Shown: in pieces, positions 37,301 through 45,856 of the stretch | How positions within the stretch are numbered: position 1 is the first letter of the stretch | Layout of the letters: each line of letters begins with the position of its first letter | Position numbers and translations under genes: made by a program | The notes under the pieces: generated by a model | What the model saw: only the letters and a program-made list of their open reading frames with translations | Told to the model about the DNA's origin: nothing | Databases searched by the model: none | NCBI GenBank assembly: GCA_002497905.1 | Contig: DAFJ01000033.1 | Location: 5,375-56,278 of the forward strand | Length of the DNA: 50,904 bases | Source of the DNA: Euryarchaeota archaeon UBA251 | GTDB lineage: Archaea > Thermoplasmatota > Poseidoniia > Poseidoniales > Thalassarchaeaceae | Direction: 5' to 3'

Positions 37301-38249
37301 TGATATCTGTCAGAAGAGTTCCTTCACTTTCACTAGTGATGCCTCCACAGATCATGATTCAGATGGATGTCTCGATAGTGATGAAGAGGACAAGGATGAT
37401 GACAACGACTTCATACCTGACGGTCTCGATGACTGCCCAATTGGCCTAATTGATTGGCGTTCCACTTCAGGTGCAGGTGGAACCGACCATGACGTAGATG
37501 GCTGCAAGGACGATGTCGAAGACGAGGATGACGATAACGATGGCATGCTAGATGAGATAGATGCTTGTCCAAGAGGATTCAGTCGATGGGAGGCTGCAGG
37601 GCCTAACGATGTTGACCAAGACGGATGTATCGATGGTTTAGAAAGTTCAGATAACCAAGGAACAGAAGTAGCAGATAACCAGTATCTTCTAGATTTATTG
37701 AATCAAAGTCAACAGGATGAGAAGACCTTCGTTGAAGCACTAGCATCTGGTGATCTCGACGCTATTGGATTGGTGTTTGCTGCCCTCTTACCAATTGTTG
37801 GTATTGGAACCACTCTTGCATTCCGCGTGCGTAAGGGTGCCTTCATTCGCAGCCTAGAACGTACCGTCCAAATGGCACAAACCTTGGAAGATCTCGATCA
37901 AGCAAAGAGAACTATTCGTCGAGCTGCTAAGCAAGACCGGATTTCAACTAACCGCTACGAACTTATGATTGACGATCTAAACGATAGACGCGAAACTCTC
38001 CTTCAGGAAAAGAGCGGTTCTGAAAATAAGCGAAGGGGCCCGTCAAAGAAAACACCACCAAAGCGCAATCCTCCCAAGCAAATACCTGATGCTGAACCTG
38101 AACCTATCCAAAACGAAATTGAAGACATTGAGACTTTCACTCCACCTGAAGATGAGATTACTTCGGGGGATGATGGATATCGATACTGGGAGGACCAGGA
38201 TGGGCAGTGGTGGATCGAAATGGATGGAGAATGGACCCAATGGGGTTGA
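34317..38249 (+). CDS. Giant surface protein: beta-propeller-like repeats, TSP3 array, membrane anchor
   Basis: About 1,310 residues from the ATG at 34317, which opens a clear signal peptide (MKRAVLTVLLLLAAPLCM); the open frame upstream to 34221 is not signal-like. Residues 40-530 contain at least five SBBP-like blades with a shared pattern, for example FIARVAPNGTWLWAIGMGG, LLMEISPGGTILWTEHMGS and FLGKFDGDGDLVWAQQIGG. About 533-1110 form TSP3 calcium-binding repeats with Cys pairs. A membrane helix (about 1147-1171) is followed by a cytoplasmic coiled-coil-like stretch, a basic Pro/Lys-rich linker and a final aromatic motif (YWEDQDGQWWIEMDGEW). It shares repeat type and tail design with the divergent giant protein, suggesting they act together at the surface. 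Likely adhesion or envelope role; not proven. Confidence 0.88.
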   Translation: MKRAVLTVLLLLAAPLCMTLDYSGSNIEPLVINDGEPSFSYGSNSQNLSYTTTFIQSDWNASVTALGYDNDGNLSFGGMVCAMFPGEYVARSMPLCNYQSETGMRSHPGYGPAMFGNIYRNGSLRDIEIINSSSGGDRIDDILYLSNGDYLISGWFCWGMSDASGSECEIGRNGISADSYEGDDAFIARVAPNGTWLWAIGMGGIMWDTTHSLAEGPNGELFALTSFCVNSGSNSCQLASDYGTNLSEGQDDLLLMEISPGGTILWTEHMGSEYSDHGPEAGFFRLGKKGIVATSDGGVIVAGSSCEQNANCDFYISDVTLSNGSDGFLGKFDGDGDLVWAQQIGGDAVDYLQSIAKVDEHRIIVGGNHYSGQFNAGSRAIIHYGSSDSWWGIMNHTSMTWEGLWGSEDTADSFIHSVAVDARGDIILGGSGCWMNSNCRVDIAGLNQTNLTKSGFILKLDQNGTGEWLLPVVASGGLSSPINALETNQYGDIAAVSRICIDSNHNSQCSVEIGSTASSPLYRSSVVIQITQDNDLDGIYNDLDNCKDGIQGWISNITSDNDGDGCEDTLEDTDDDNDGILDYQDGCPLVSGNSSEDRYGCLDSDGDGWSDPDSTWIADDGADRYPSDSSQWRDSDGDGYGDNHYYDIDPVTGLYVNQTGDGSPLDSEQWSDMDGDGYGDNDQAGTRYDDCPYTYGLSSENDRFGCVDNDGDGWANEDDDYPFEATQWSDQDGDGYGDNPTGASPDACPTSYGTSTIVGNLGCPDIDGDGWSDSTDAFPNDPSQWNDTDGDGFGDELSGVDGDDCVNTPGNSTIGLLGCVDADGDGWADTEDDLPDNPSQWEDSDSDGYGNNPNGTNPDGCPTQAGTSYIDVNGCSDYDSDGWSGLSDVFPFDPTQWLDTDNDGYGDNVSGDYADNCPTVANGIDEDNQADHDLDGEGDACDTDDDDDGIPDVSDDCPTGITDWMSTTVTDYDQDGCLDNTEDEDDDNDGIEDDNDICQKSSFTFTSDASTDHDSDGCLDSDEEDKDDDNDFIPDGLDDCPIGLIDWRSTSGAGGTDHDVDGCKDDVEDEDDDNDGMLDEIDACPRGFSRWEAAGPNDVDQDGCIDGLESSDNQGTEVADNQYLLDLLNQSQQDEKTFVEALASGDLDAIGLVFAALLPIVGIGTTLAFRVRKGAFIRSLERTVQMAQTLEDLDQAKRTIRRAAKQDRISTNRYELMIDDLNDRRETLLQEKSGSENKRRGPSKKTPPKRNPPKQIPDAEPEPIQNEIEDIETFTPPEDEITSGDDGYRYWEDQDGQWWIEMDGEWTQWG
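35914..37650 (+). repeat. TSP3-encoding repeat array
   Basis: In-frame calcium-loop repeats (DxDGDG type) within the second giant protein. They alternate QW-x-D-x-DGDGYGDN units with Cys-paired DxCP units. Towards the end the units become longer and carry runs of acidic residues such as DTEDEDDDNDGIEDDND-like segments. Confidence 0.82.
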
Positions 38250-38264
38250 TTAGCGAAACACGCC

Positions 38265-38271
38265 TTTTTTT
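38265..38271 (+). terminator. Oligo-T transcription terminator after the second giant gene
   Basis: A run of seven T residues begins 16 bases after the stop codon at 38249. Oligo-T tracts without a required hairpin are the usual archaeal termination signal. No other coding sequence lies between here and 38409; I see nothing else in that stretch. Confidence 0.5.
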
Positions 38272-38409
38272 ACCCATGTAGCAATCATCATTGTCCACTC
38301 AGTAGCCTGTAAAAGGGCATTAGAACTATGATTACTCGGTAAAGTATCCAAATCATTGGATGAAACTGTTGAATATTTAGAAATCATCAATTCACCGATA
38401 ACATCCGAT

Positions 38410-38586
38410 TCAAATCTCTCGCGGAATATACTTGGTGTGAACCGAGATATTCTTCAAGCTTTGAACTCTGAAGAATACTAGTACTCCAAATACGCTCGAG
38501 GCAATCATCAGGATTCCAGCAGTCGGAGAAAAGAATCCGACTAGGACTATCGACATTAGGGTGGCCATCATTGTGCTTCCATACAT
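38410..38586 (-). CDS. Possible small two-helix membrane protein
   Basis: A 58-residue reading frame from the ATG at 38586. It encodes two closely spaced hydrophobic helices (MMATLMSIVLVGFF and AGILMIASSVFGVLVFF) and a basic C-terminal end (RVQSLKN...KYIPREI). The hydrophobic pattern is unlikely in random sequence, and the rest of the 590-base gap between the giant gene and the GMP synthase gene holds only a tRNA. No ribosome binding site is clear and the family is not recognised. An overlapping 82-codon frame in another register looks non-coding. Confidence 0.4.
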   Translation of the reverse strand: MYGSTMMATLMSIVLVGFFSPTAGILMIASSVFGVLVFFRVQSLKNISVHTKYIPREI

Positions 38587-38709
38587 AACCTGCCATCGTC
38601 GTGCTATACTTTAGGAGGTGTTTTTCTCCATACATTCAAAAATGAGATACTGCGGACATATTACACTTTCACGATTTGGAAATCGTGTTGTCGCCGGATT
38701 AGAAATTGG

Positions 38710-38782
38710 CGCCGAGAGAGGGATTCGAACCCACGACCTGCGGATTAACAGTCCGCCGCTCCACCAACTAAGCTATCTCGGC
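38710..38782 (-). tRNA. tRNA-Asn (GUU)
   Basis: A 73-base cloverleaf with acceptor GCCGAGA/TCTCGGC, D stem GCTT/GAGC, anticodon stem GCGGA/TCCGC around CTGTTAA (anticodon GTT), five-base variable region, T stem GTGGG/CCCTC with TTCGAAT loop, and discriminator G. The second pair of the T stem is a T-T mismatch. CCA is encoded directly after the discriminator (38707-38709), unlike in the CAU tRNA. A 12-base perfect palindrome, CATTCATGAATG (38805-38816), lies about 25-35 bases upstream of the 5' end, where a TATA box would be expected. Confidence 0.93.
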
Positions 38783-38840
38783 AGCATGCCGCCCACCGCC
38801 CTTCCATTCATGAATGAATCGGGTCAATTAGAAGGTTGAG

Positions 38841-39785
38841 TTACTCCCACTCAATTGTACCAGGCGGCTTATGTGTGATATCATACACCACACGATTGAC
38901 GCTTCCCTTCAACGCATTCGTAATCTTCGTGGAGATTGCAGCGAGCACATCATGAGGGATAGGAGCATAATGTGCAGACATTCCATCGAGACTATGTACT
39001 GCACGGACCACGATGGTCTCACCATGGACTCGTGTATCACCATGTACACCGACACTTCGAACCGGAAGGAGTGCTGCGAAGTATTGCCAAGGGATATCGC
39101 ACTTGCCTGCTGCTGCTGCGGCTCGGAGATCTTCCTCAACGATATGACACGCTTCCCTACAGGTGGCAACTCGATCACGCGTCAAATCACCGAGTACGCG
39201 GACTGCCAATCCTGGCCCAGGAAATGGTTGCCTCTCTGAAGAAGGAATCTCAAGAATCCGCGCAATAGAACGAACCTCATCCTTGTAGAACTCTCGAAGG
39301 GGCTCGACAACAACGAGATCGATATCTTCCGGAAGCCCTCCTACATTGTGATGCGACTTGATTGTATCACGATTTCCACCACCTGACTCAATCCAGTCAG
39401 GCGCGATAGTGCCTTGAACGAGATACTTCGCACCGATCGTAACCTGTTCCTCCTCAAAAACGCGAATGAACTGCTCACCGATGACCTTGCGCTTATCCTC
39501 TGGATCCGTAACGCCCTCAAGATGTTTGAAGAAACGATCACTTGCGTCGACTACCTTGAGATTTAGGCCGAGATCATTGAGCATCTCTGCAACTTCCTCA
39601 GTCTCACCCTTACGCATGAAACCTGTATCGACATAGACGCAATGAAGCATGGACCCCACGGCACGATTTGCCAAAACAGCGGCTACAGTACTATCGATAC
39701 CTCCACTACACGCAATAATTGCTGTATCATCGATTTGTGACGTGAGTGTCTCAACCGCCTCATCGATGAGCATCTGCGTATCCAT
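38841..39785 (-). CDS. guaAB: GMP synthase subunit B (ATP-pyrophosphatase and dimerisation domains)
   Basis: Converts XMP to GMP using ammonia supplied by a separate glutaminase subunit, the usual split arrangement in archaea. From the ATG at 39785 it has 314 residues. The N-type ATP-PPase loop SGGIDS is at residues 27-32; QPFPGPGLAVRVLG and the C-terminal DITHKPPGTIEWE are standard for the GMP synthase C-domain. A GTG at 39794 follows the purE stop directly, but GGTGG lies at ribosome-binding-site distance from the ATG, so I prefer 39785. The glutaminase partner gene is not in this window; the glutaminase at 48672 is PdxT-type. Sits in a run tatC-purE-guaAB, joining two purine enzymes. Confidence 0.95.
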   Translation of the reverse strand: MDTQMLIDEAVETLTSQIDDTAIIACSGGIDSTVAAVLANRAVGSMLHCVYVDTGFMRKGETEEVAEMLNDLGLNLKVVDASDRFFKHLEGVTDPEDKRKVIGEQFIRVFEEEQVTIGAKYLVQGTIAPDWIESGGGNRDTIKSHHNVGGLPEDIDLVVVEPLREFYKDEVRSIARILEIPSSERQPFPGPGLAVRVLGDLTRDRVATCREACHIVEEDLRAAAAAGKCDIPWQYFAALLPVRSVGVHGDTRVHGETIVVRAVHSLDGMSAHYAPIPHDVLAAISTKITNALKGSVNRVVYDITHKPPGTIEWE

Positions 39786-39794
39786 TCCGACCAC

Positions 39795-40280
39795 CTAAGC
39801 ACCGCGCTCTTCCTGAAGAGCCTGATCGTCTGCAATCACGGCGTTTGTCCTCATTTCACGATACTCGATGACTGCTGCAGCGATCTCAGGTTTGATGGCC
39901 GCAATAATCTGTAGAGCAAGTAACGCAGCGTTGTCGCCGCGATCCACTCCCACAGTCGCAACAGGCATCCCAGGGGGCATCTGAACAATGCTCAGGAGGC
40001 TATCATAGGGCACCTTGCTCCCGACAGGGACGCCGATGACCGGTTTAGGAGTCATCGAAGCAAGGACGCCTGGAAGCGCTGCAGCAACACCTGCCATCCC
40101 GATGTAAACGTGGCAACCATCTTCCTCAGCGGTATCAACAATCCCTTCGAGATATTTTGGGGAACGGTGAGCACTAGCAACACGAATCTGGTACTTCACA
40201 TCGAATGTGTCAAGAATCTTAGCGGCCTTATCTGCAACCGGCATATCGGACCGGCTGCCCAATACAATGGTAATGTCCAT
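39795..40280 (-). CDS. purE: PurE, N5-carboxyaminoimidazole ribonucleotide mutase / AIR carboxylase subunit
   Basis: 161 residues, the class I PurE length. Opening ITIVLGSRSDMPVADKAA and the catalytic SAHRSP motif (about residues 36-41) are present, as are PKPVIGVPVGSKV, SLLSIVQMPPGMPVATVGVD and GDNAALLALQI. In class I enzymes the segment after these usually reads AGxAAHLPG with an active-site His; here it is AGVAAALPG, so that His is replaced by Ala. The rest of the active site appears normal. Purine synthesis role is clear from family and its tight neighbour guaAB; whether it works as mutase or as AIR carboxylase cannot be read from sequence. Confidence 0.93.
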   Translation of the reverse strand: MDITIVLGSRSDMPVADKAAKILDTFDVKYQIRVASAHRSPKYLEGIVDTAEEDGCHVYIGMAGVAAALPGVLASMTPKPVIGVPVGSKVPYDSLLSIVQMPPGMPVATVGVDRGDNAALLALQIIAAIKPEIAAAVIEYREMRTNAVIADDQALQEERGA

Positions 40281-40311
40281 GCCATGCCGCTATGCAGTCG
40301 GTTCAAAGCGT

Positions 40312-41085
40312 TCACCGTTGCGAATAAGGTCGCCCGAGAACAAAATCAAGGAGCAGTGTTGCTTCCATCAAAAGCACTACTGGAAGTGCGATAAGCAATA
40401 ATGAGAGAGGGTCGGGGGGACTTACCAGCATAGAGAATACCGCTGTTGCAAACCAAATCTCCCTACGTCTCGAAGTGACTCCTTGACGCGTAATGGTTCC
40501 TGACCTCAACAGGCTAAACACGAGCATAGGGGTTTGGAATACTAAGACGCTCGCCCCGATAAGGGACAGAATGAAGCCAGCCCAAGCCTCAAGTTGCCAA
40601 GTCGTCGAAAGACCAAACGAGCTTGCATCTGCACTAAGGTACTGAAGAAGAAGGGGGACAACGAACTCAAAGGAATATAGAAGCCCCATACCAGCTAACC
40701 CAAGAGAACATAGAACCACTAGGATAGCCGAACCAACATGAGGAATTATCGAGTCATTAAGATCAGATAAGGTATCCTCAACCAATTCAGAACCCCTTCC
40801 CATTCTTAGTAAATCAATACTGAATACGAGTAACGCTAAGGCCATACCAACATAACTCGCGATACGCAAGCGAAGAAGGATAACTTCCATTGGATGGAGA
40901 ACCACAATCGAGGCATCATCAGGGAGGAAGGATGACGAGAGTAACCACTCCAATCCTTCCCCAGCAACCGGGTAACCAATCACTAATCCAACCATCGCAA
41001 CACCTGCGATGAGGCTAATTCGAACTCGAAGCCTTGCACCGATGGAACGAAGGATCAGAAACGGTTCTTCCTCGACCCTCATCAT
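40312..41085 (-). CDS. tatC: Twin-arginine translocase subunit TatC
   Basis: 257 residues with about six membrane helices. Core TatC features: the P-x-E of HPMEVILLRLRIAS (the conserved Glu of the second periplasmic or first loop region), GMGLLYSFEFVVPLLLQYL, the QLEAWAGFILSLIGASVLVF then QTPMLVF stretch, and RRREIWFATAVFSMLVSPPD then PLSLLLIALPVVLLME. The usual N-terminal HLxELR is replaced by ILRSIGARLRVRI, so it is a divergent member. It would form the receptor for folded proteins with twin-arginine signals. No tatA/tatB-like gene is obvious beside it, though the next gene upstream is a membrane protein of unknown role. It is 31 bases upstream of purE. Confidence 0.87.
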   Translation of the reverse strand: MMRVEEEPFLILRSIGARLRVRISLIAGVAMVGLVIGYPVAGEGLEWLLSSSFLPDDASIVVLHPMEVILLRLRIASYVGMALALLVFSIDLLRMGRGSELVEDTLSDLNDSIIPHVGSAILVVLCSLGLAGMGLLYSFEFVVPLLLQYLSADASSFGLSTTWQLEAWAGFILSLIGASVLVFQTPMLVFSLLRSGTITRQGVTSRRREIWFATAVFSMLVSPPDPLSLLLIALPVVLLMEATLLLDFVLGRPYSQR

Positions 41086-41146
41086 GGATGCACCTCAACC
41101 TGCGAGGTGCCTATTCTGCTCATGTGCCTTCGCATGGAAGACGCAC

Positions 41147-42934
<1,788 letters not shown>

Positions 42935-42994
42935 GCTGATTGACCTCTACGTTGGTTGGTAGGAAGTGACTCCTGCTTTAACCAATGCCTCGTT

Positions 42995-43003
42995 AAAAAA
43001 AAA
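42995..43003 (-). terminator. Oligo-T terminator after the DRG GTPase gene
   Basis: Nine A residues on the plus strand, so a nine-T run in the minus-strand transcript, seven bases after the GTPase stop. It would end the GTPase message before the four-helix membrane protein gene, which then needs its own promoter in the remaining 60 bases. Confidence 0.6.
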
Positions 43004-43010
43004 CATAATT

Positions 43011-44126
43011 TCAGCGTCGAACGATGATGGAAAGTAAATCTCCATCCTTCAGGAGATGATCCAAACCGACACGTTGCCAGTCGAATTTCGCACTCGGACC
43101 CTTGACACGAGCATATCTGAATTTACGAACGAAATCTCGATGCAACTTGACACAGACGTCTTGCACTGTGCTTGTATCCTTGATGATTAGCGGCTCCACA
43201 AGATCTGCCTCACCACCCTGAGGCTTTAGGAAAACGCGCATGAAACGTAAATTATCGAAGATGAAGTCCTTCATCTCCTCTATCCCCTGCCCCGTTTTTG
43301 CAGATACAGGGAGAATCGGCCACCCATCTGGAATCATAGCCCGGGCACGAGACATATCTGCTTCAGTTGCAAGATCAACCTTGTTAATTACGACAACTGC
43401 CTTGGAATAGATACAGTTCCCTGCAAGAGTATCCACGATGTGATCGTGAGTTGTACGGGATCGCATCGTTACCTCTGCAGATACTATGCCAAAGGAACGA
43501 ACTATCTCTTGAATATCTACAAAATCTACATCCGGTTGAGCACACGTAGAACGAACGATAATGCCGCCCCGCCCAGTCTTGTTGATGAACACTTGTGGCT
43601 TGGTTTCGTTAAGCCTCATCCCCGCCCGCTCCAATTCGGAATCAAGAACGTTGAAGTGAGAATCTTGGAAAGGGTCAATGACATAGAGAACCATATCAGA
43701 GGCTCGAATTACGTTCAGAATCTCCTTTCCTCTTCCCTTGCCATCTGCAGCCCCTTTGATTAAACCAGGAAGGTCAAGAATCTGGATCTTAGCGCCGTTG
43801 TGCTCAAGCACACCTGGAATACAAGTCAACGTAGTGAAAGCGAAAGCCCCTGTCTCTGAATCGACACCCGTTAAACGGCTAATAAGACTCGATTTACCTA
43901 CCGAAGGGAAGCCCACGAGAGCAACAGATGCATCACCGGACTTTTTGACCTCAAAGCCATCGCCACCTCCACTCGATTTTGAGTGAGCCGCCGCCTTCTC
44001 TTCTTTTACTTTCAAAGCCGCAATTTTAGCCTTGAGTTTTCCAATATGGGCGTTAGTCGCCTTATTTTTCTGGGTCTTGTGGATCTCCTCTTCAAGGGCT
44101 GCGATTTGCTCACGAATAGTCGCCAA
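43011..44126 (-). CDS. DRG/Obg-type GTP-binding protein with TGS domain
   Basis: 371 residues. An N-terminal coiled-coil of about 50 residues (REQIAALEEEIHKTQKNKAT) leads to a G domain with all motifs: G1 GFPSVGKSS (72-80), G3 DLPGLIKGAADGKGRG, G4 NKVD and G5 VSAKTG. A C-terminal TGS domain ends in GLDHLLKDGDLLSIIVRR. This is the archaeal/eukaryotic DRG family, GTPases linked to ribosomes and translation. The start must be TTG at 44126, because a stop lies in frame just upstream and a strong GGAGGTGAGG ribosome binding site precedes it. Upstream lies one copy of a 74-base repeat shared with the 45064 region. Confidence 0.94.
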   Translation of the reverse strand: MATIREQIAALEEEIHKTQKNKATNAHIGKLKAKIAALKVKEEKAAAHSKSSGGGDGFEVKKSGDASVALVGFPSVGKSSLISRLTGVDSETGAFAFTTLTCIPGVLEHNGAKIQILDLPGLIKGAADGKGRGKEILNVIRASDMVLYVIDPFQDSHFNVLDSELERAGMRLNETKPQVFINKTGRGGIIVRSTCAQPDVDFVDIQEIVRSFGIVSAEVTMRSRTTHDHIVDTLAGNCIYSKAVVVINKVDLATEADMSRARAMIPDGWPILPVSAKTGQGIEEMKDFIFDNLRFMRVFLKPQGGEADLVEPLIIKDTSTVQDVCVKLHRDFVRKFRYARVKGPSAKFDWQRVGLDHLLKDGDLLSIIVRR

Positions 44127-44164
44127 CTCACCTCACCTCCACATTCCGATGTGCATTCGTCTCA

Positions 44165-44238
44165 ATGCCGATTCTTCAATCCCCCGACTAAGAGGGAGTT
44201 CATGCGTGGACTACACGGGTTGCTGATAGAGGACAATG
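44165..44238. repeat. 74-base direct repeat, copy 1
   Basis: Matches 45064-45137 in direct orientation at 61 of 74 positions without gaps. The first 17 bases (ATGCCGATTCTTCAATC) and the last part (GATAGAGGAC, then ATG one base later) are almost unchanged. It lies between the GTPase start and the 3' end of the DUF3592-like gene, where no plus-strand gene begins, so its terminal ATG seems to be a relic. Confidence 0.8.
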
Positions 44239-44303
44239 AACATCGAGACCCCTGCAAGAGTTCCTAACGCTACTTTGATCTGTAACCAGAGCCAAAAGGT
44301 CGG

Positions 44304-45065
44304 TCATCCGCGCAAAATCTCCTCCATCCACTCCGAATTATCCGTTCTGGCAATAGACTCGCCATCCTCCATCATAGCTCCATCTGACTTGGATTCCTCA
44401 TCTTCAACGTAGCCGTCATCGCTCGTCTGGCTCACTCCCTTACGCCATGTGAAGTTGTAACCAATCAGGATTACAGCGACACAATTAATCACCAAAATCG
44501 CGGCTTTCCACCCACCTTCGCGTATTACACCCTTCGACAAGACGCTCCTGTCAGGTTGATCAGGATCGAAATAAACAGTTACAGTCCCGTTTTCTGGATT
44601 TTCAGCCAGAAAATCGGCAACTCTGCCGGTCGGTACATTACATTCTGACCGATGATCGACTAAAGTCTCATCCTCGAGTTCAACATTGATGAATGAGTAA
44701 GCATTGTTGACATACTGGTTCCCTGAGATAGTGTAGGTGTACGACACAACAAGGATTGATGTGCATTCGACCGGTTGCATGTATACTGAATGGCCGGTCT
44801 TCGTCTCAAATGAACTTTCGACCAACACTCCGGAGGTGGTGTCGAAAGTGTATGTCTCAATCTGCTCGGAGAGGCTCATGACTGCGAGAACACTGATTAG
44901 AATCCAACCGATTGATAATGAAGATATCAGCAACCCCAGTTTCAATTTTTTGAAGGCATCTATTCTGTGTATGGCTTGGCCGAACAAGAACACAACGCCC
45001 ATCAAGATTAGTCCTGGCTCCACAATCAACCATGTACCAACACACTTACAGTTTTTTTTCCGCAT
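44304..45065 (-). CDS. DUF3592-like membrane protein
   Basis: 253 residues. Two N-terminal hydrophobic segments (about 11-30 and 41-63) and one near residues 190-205 (AAILVINCVAVILIGYNF) enclose an extracellular domain with three Cys. The middle carries ILVVSYTYTISGNQYVNNAY and ends in GTVTVYFDPDQPDRSVL, the pattern of DUF3592 proteins (V-x-Y-x-Y...G, then Y-D-P-x-x-P-x-x-S-x-L). The C-terminal tail is acidic. The gene is bracketed by 74-base direct repeats, the right copy of which spans exactly from its start codon to the start codon of the divergent gene at 45135. Function of the family is unknown. Confidence 0.78.
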   Translation of the reverse strand: MRKKNCKCVGTWLIVEPGLILMGVVFLFGQAIHRIDAFKKLKLGLLISSLSIGWILISVLAVMSLSEQIETYTFDTTSGVLVESSFETKTGHSVYMQPVECTSILVVSYTYTISGNQYVNNAYSFINVELEDETLVDHRSECNVPTGRVADFLAENPENGTVTVYFDPDQPDRSVLSKGVIREGGWKAAILVINCVAVILIGYNFTWRKGVSQTSDDGYVEDEESKSDGAMMEDGESIARTDNSEWMEEILRG

Positions 45066-45137
45066 GCCGATTCTTCAATCTCCAGACCAAGCGAGGGTTC
45101 ATCCGTAGACTGCGAGGGTTGCGGATAGAGGACGATG
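45064..45137. repeat. 74-base direct repeat, copy 2 (divergent intergenic region)
   Basis: The whole spacer between the minus-strand DUF3592-like gene and the plus-strand gene at 45135, including both start codons. It contains GATAGAGGAC just before the plus-strand ATG, a plausible ribosome binding site. Copy 1 at 44165 is 82 percent identical by direct count. Confidence 0.8.
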
Positions 45138-45854
45138 CCAGACCTCCAGATTCGGCTTATCGAAATCCCAGCACTCATCGCCTTGGCTAAGATGTCAGTG
45201 GACGATTTGATACAGGGCATGGAAAACCAAAGCCTTCGAGACACTCGACCTAAACTCCACGAGGGAATGGAACGCAGATTCGCCATCGACCTTGAGGGCG
45301 ATTTCCTTGAATGGATGGATGAATGGAGGAGAGATCTTGGAGATGGGACCCTGATGGGTGAAATCCGTGAAGCCCACAATCGGAAGATGATGAGCGCCGA
45401 AGAGGCCTGTCGGGTCATCTCAACATTAACAGAATGGGCCAGTATTGGGGACTGGGCTGCTTGGGAAGGTCGAGTTCTACTCTACATCGAACCTCATCTC
45501 GATGACCCCTTAGAGGATGCCGAAGAACTCTATCGAAGCCATGTTTGGAATACCGCTTTAGAGCGGATTGGACTAATGAATCAAGATAGTTATTTGGAAT
45601 CTGTGTCTCTGGATTGGATGCAACGGAGGGAGGCACTAGGAGAGACGATGGATCCAGCCAAAGATCCATTGATTCTCCCCACTATGCAGGCTCATCAAAG
45701 AGCAGCTGATGGATTGTCGAAAATCGCCCACGTTGTGAAGCGGCGGATGGATATCCATGCGCTGATTGGTCGCGAATGGCTGGAAGCAAACCGCTGGGGA
45801 CAAGGAGAATGGAATCTCCAAAAAATACTCATCAATGGATGGCCTGAGGACTAA
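45135..45854 (+). CDS. Soluble protein of unknown function, upstream of nadM
   Basis: 239 residues, mostly alpha-helical in appearance, rich in Trp, Glu and Arg, with no signal peptide or membrane helix. Possible structured stretches include MERRFAIDLEGDFLEWMDEW, ISTLTEWASIGDWAAWEGRV and VVKRRMDIHALIGREWLEAN. I recognise no catalytic motif. It stops two bases before the nadM start, so the two are co-translated. The N-terminal PDLQIRLIEIPALIALAKMS followed by VDDLIQGM is reminiscent of small archaeal proteins, but no family can be named. A role connected to NAD or to nadM regulation is possible only from position. Confidence 0.75.
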   Translation: MPDLQIRLIEIPALIALAKMSVDDLIQGMENQSLRDTRPKLHEGMERRFAIDLEGDFLEWMDEWRRDLGDGTLMGEIREAHNRKMMSAEEACRVISTLTEWASIGDWAAWEGRVLLYIEPHLDDPLEDAEELYRSHVWNTALERIGLMNQDSYLESVSLDWMQRREALGETMDPAKDPLILPTMQAHQRAADGLSKIAHVVKRRMDIHALIGREWLEANRWGQGEWNLQKILINGWPED

Positions 45855-45856
45855 AA

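Noticed and set aside
38387..38635. 82-codon minus-strand frame before the tRNA-Asn gene
   Set aside because: Composition looks random and it overlaps a more convincing two-helix frame.
44236..44411. Short plus-strand frame after repeat copy 1
   Set aside because: It runs antisense to the DUF3592-like gene and its sequence shows no similarity to the start of the 45135 product.
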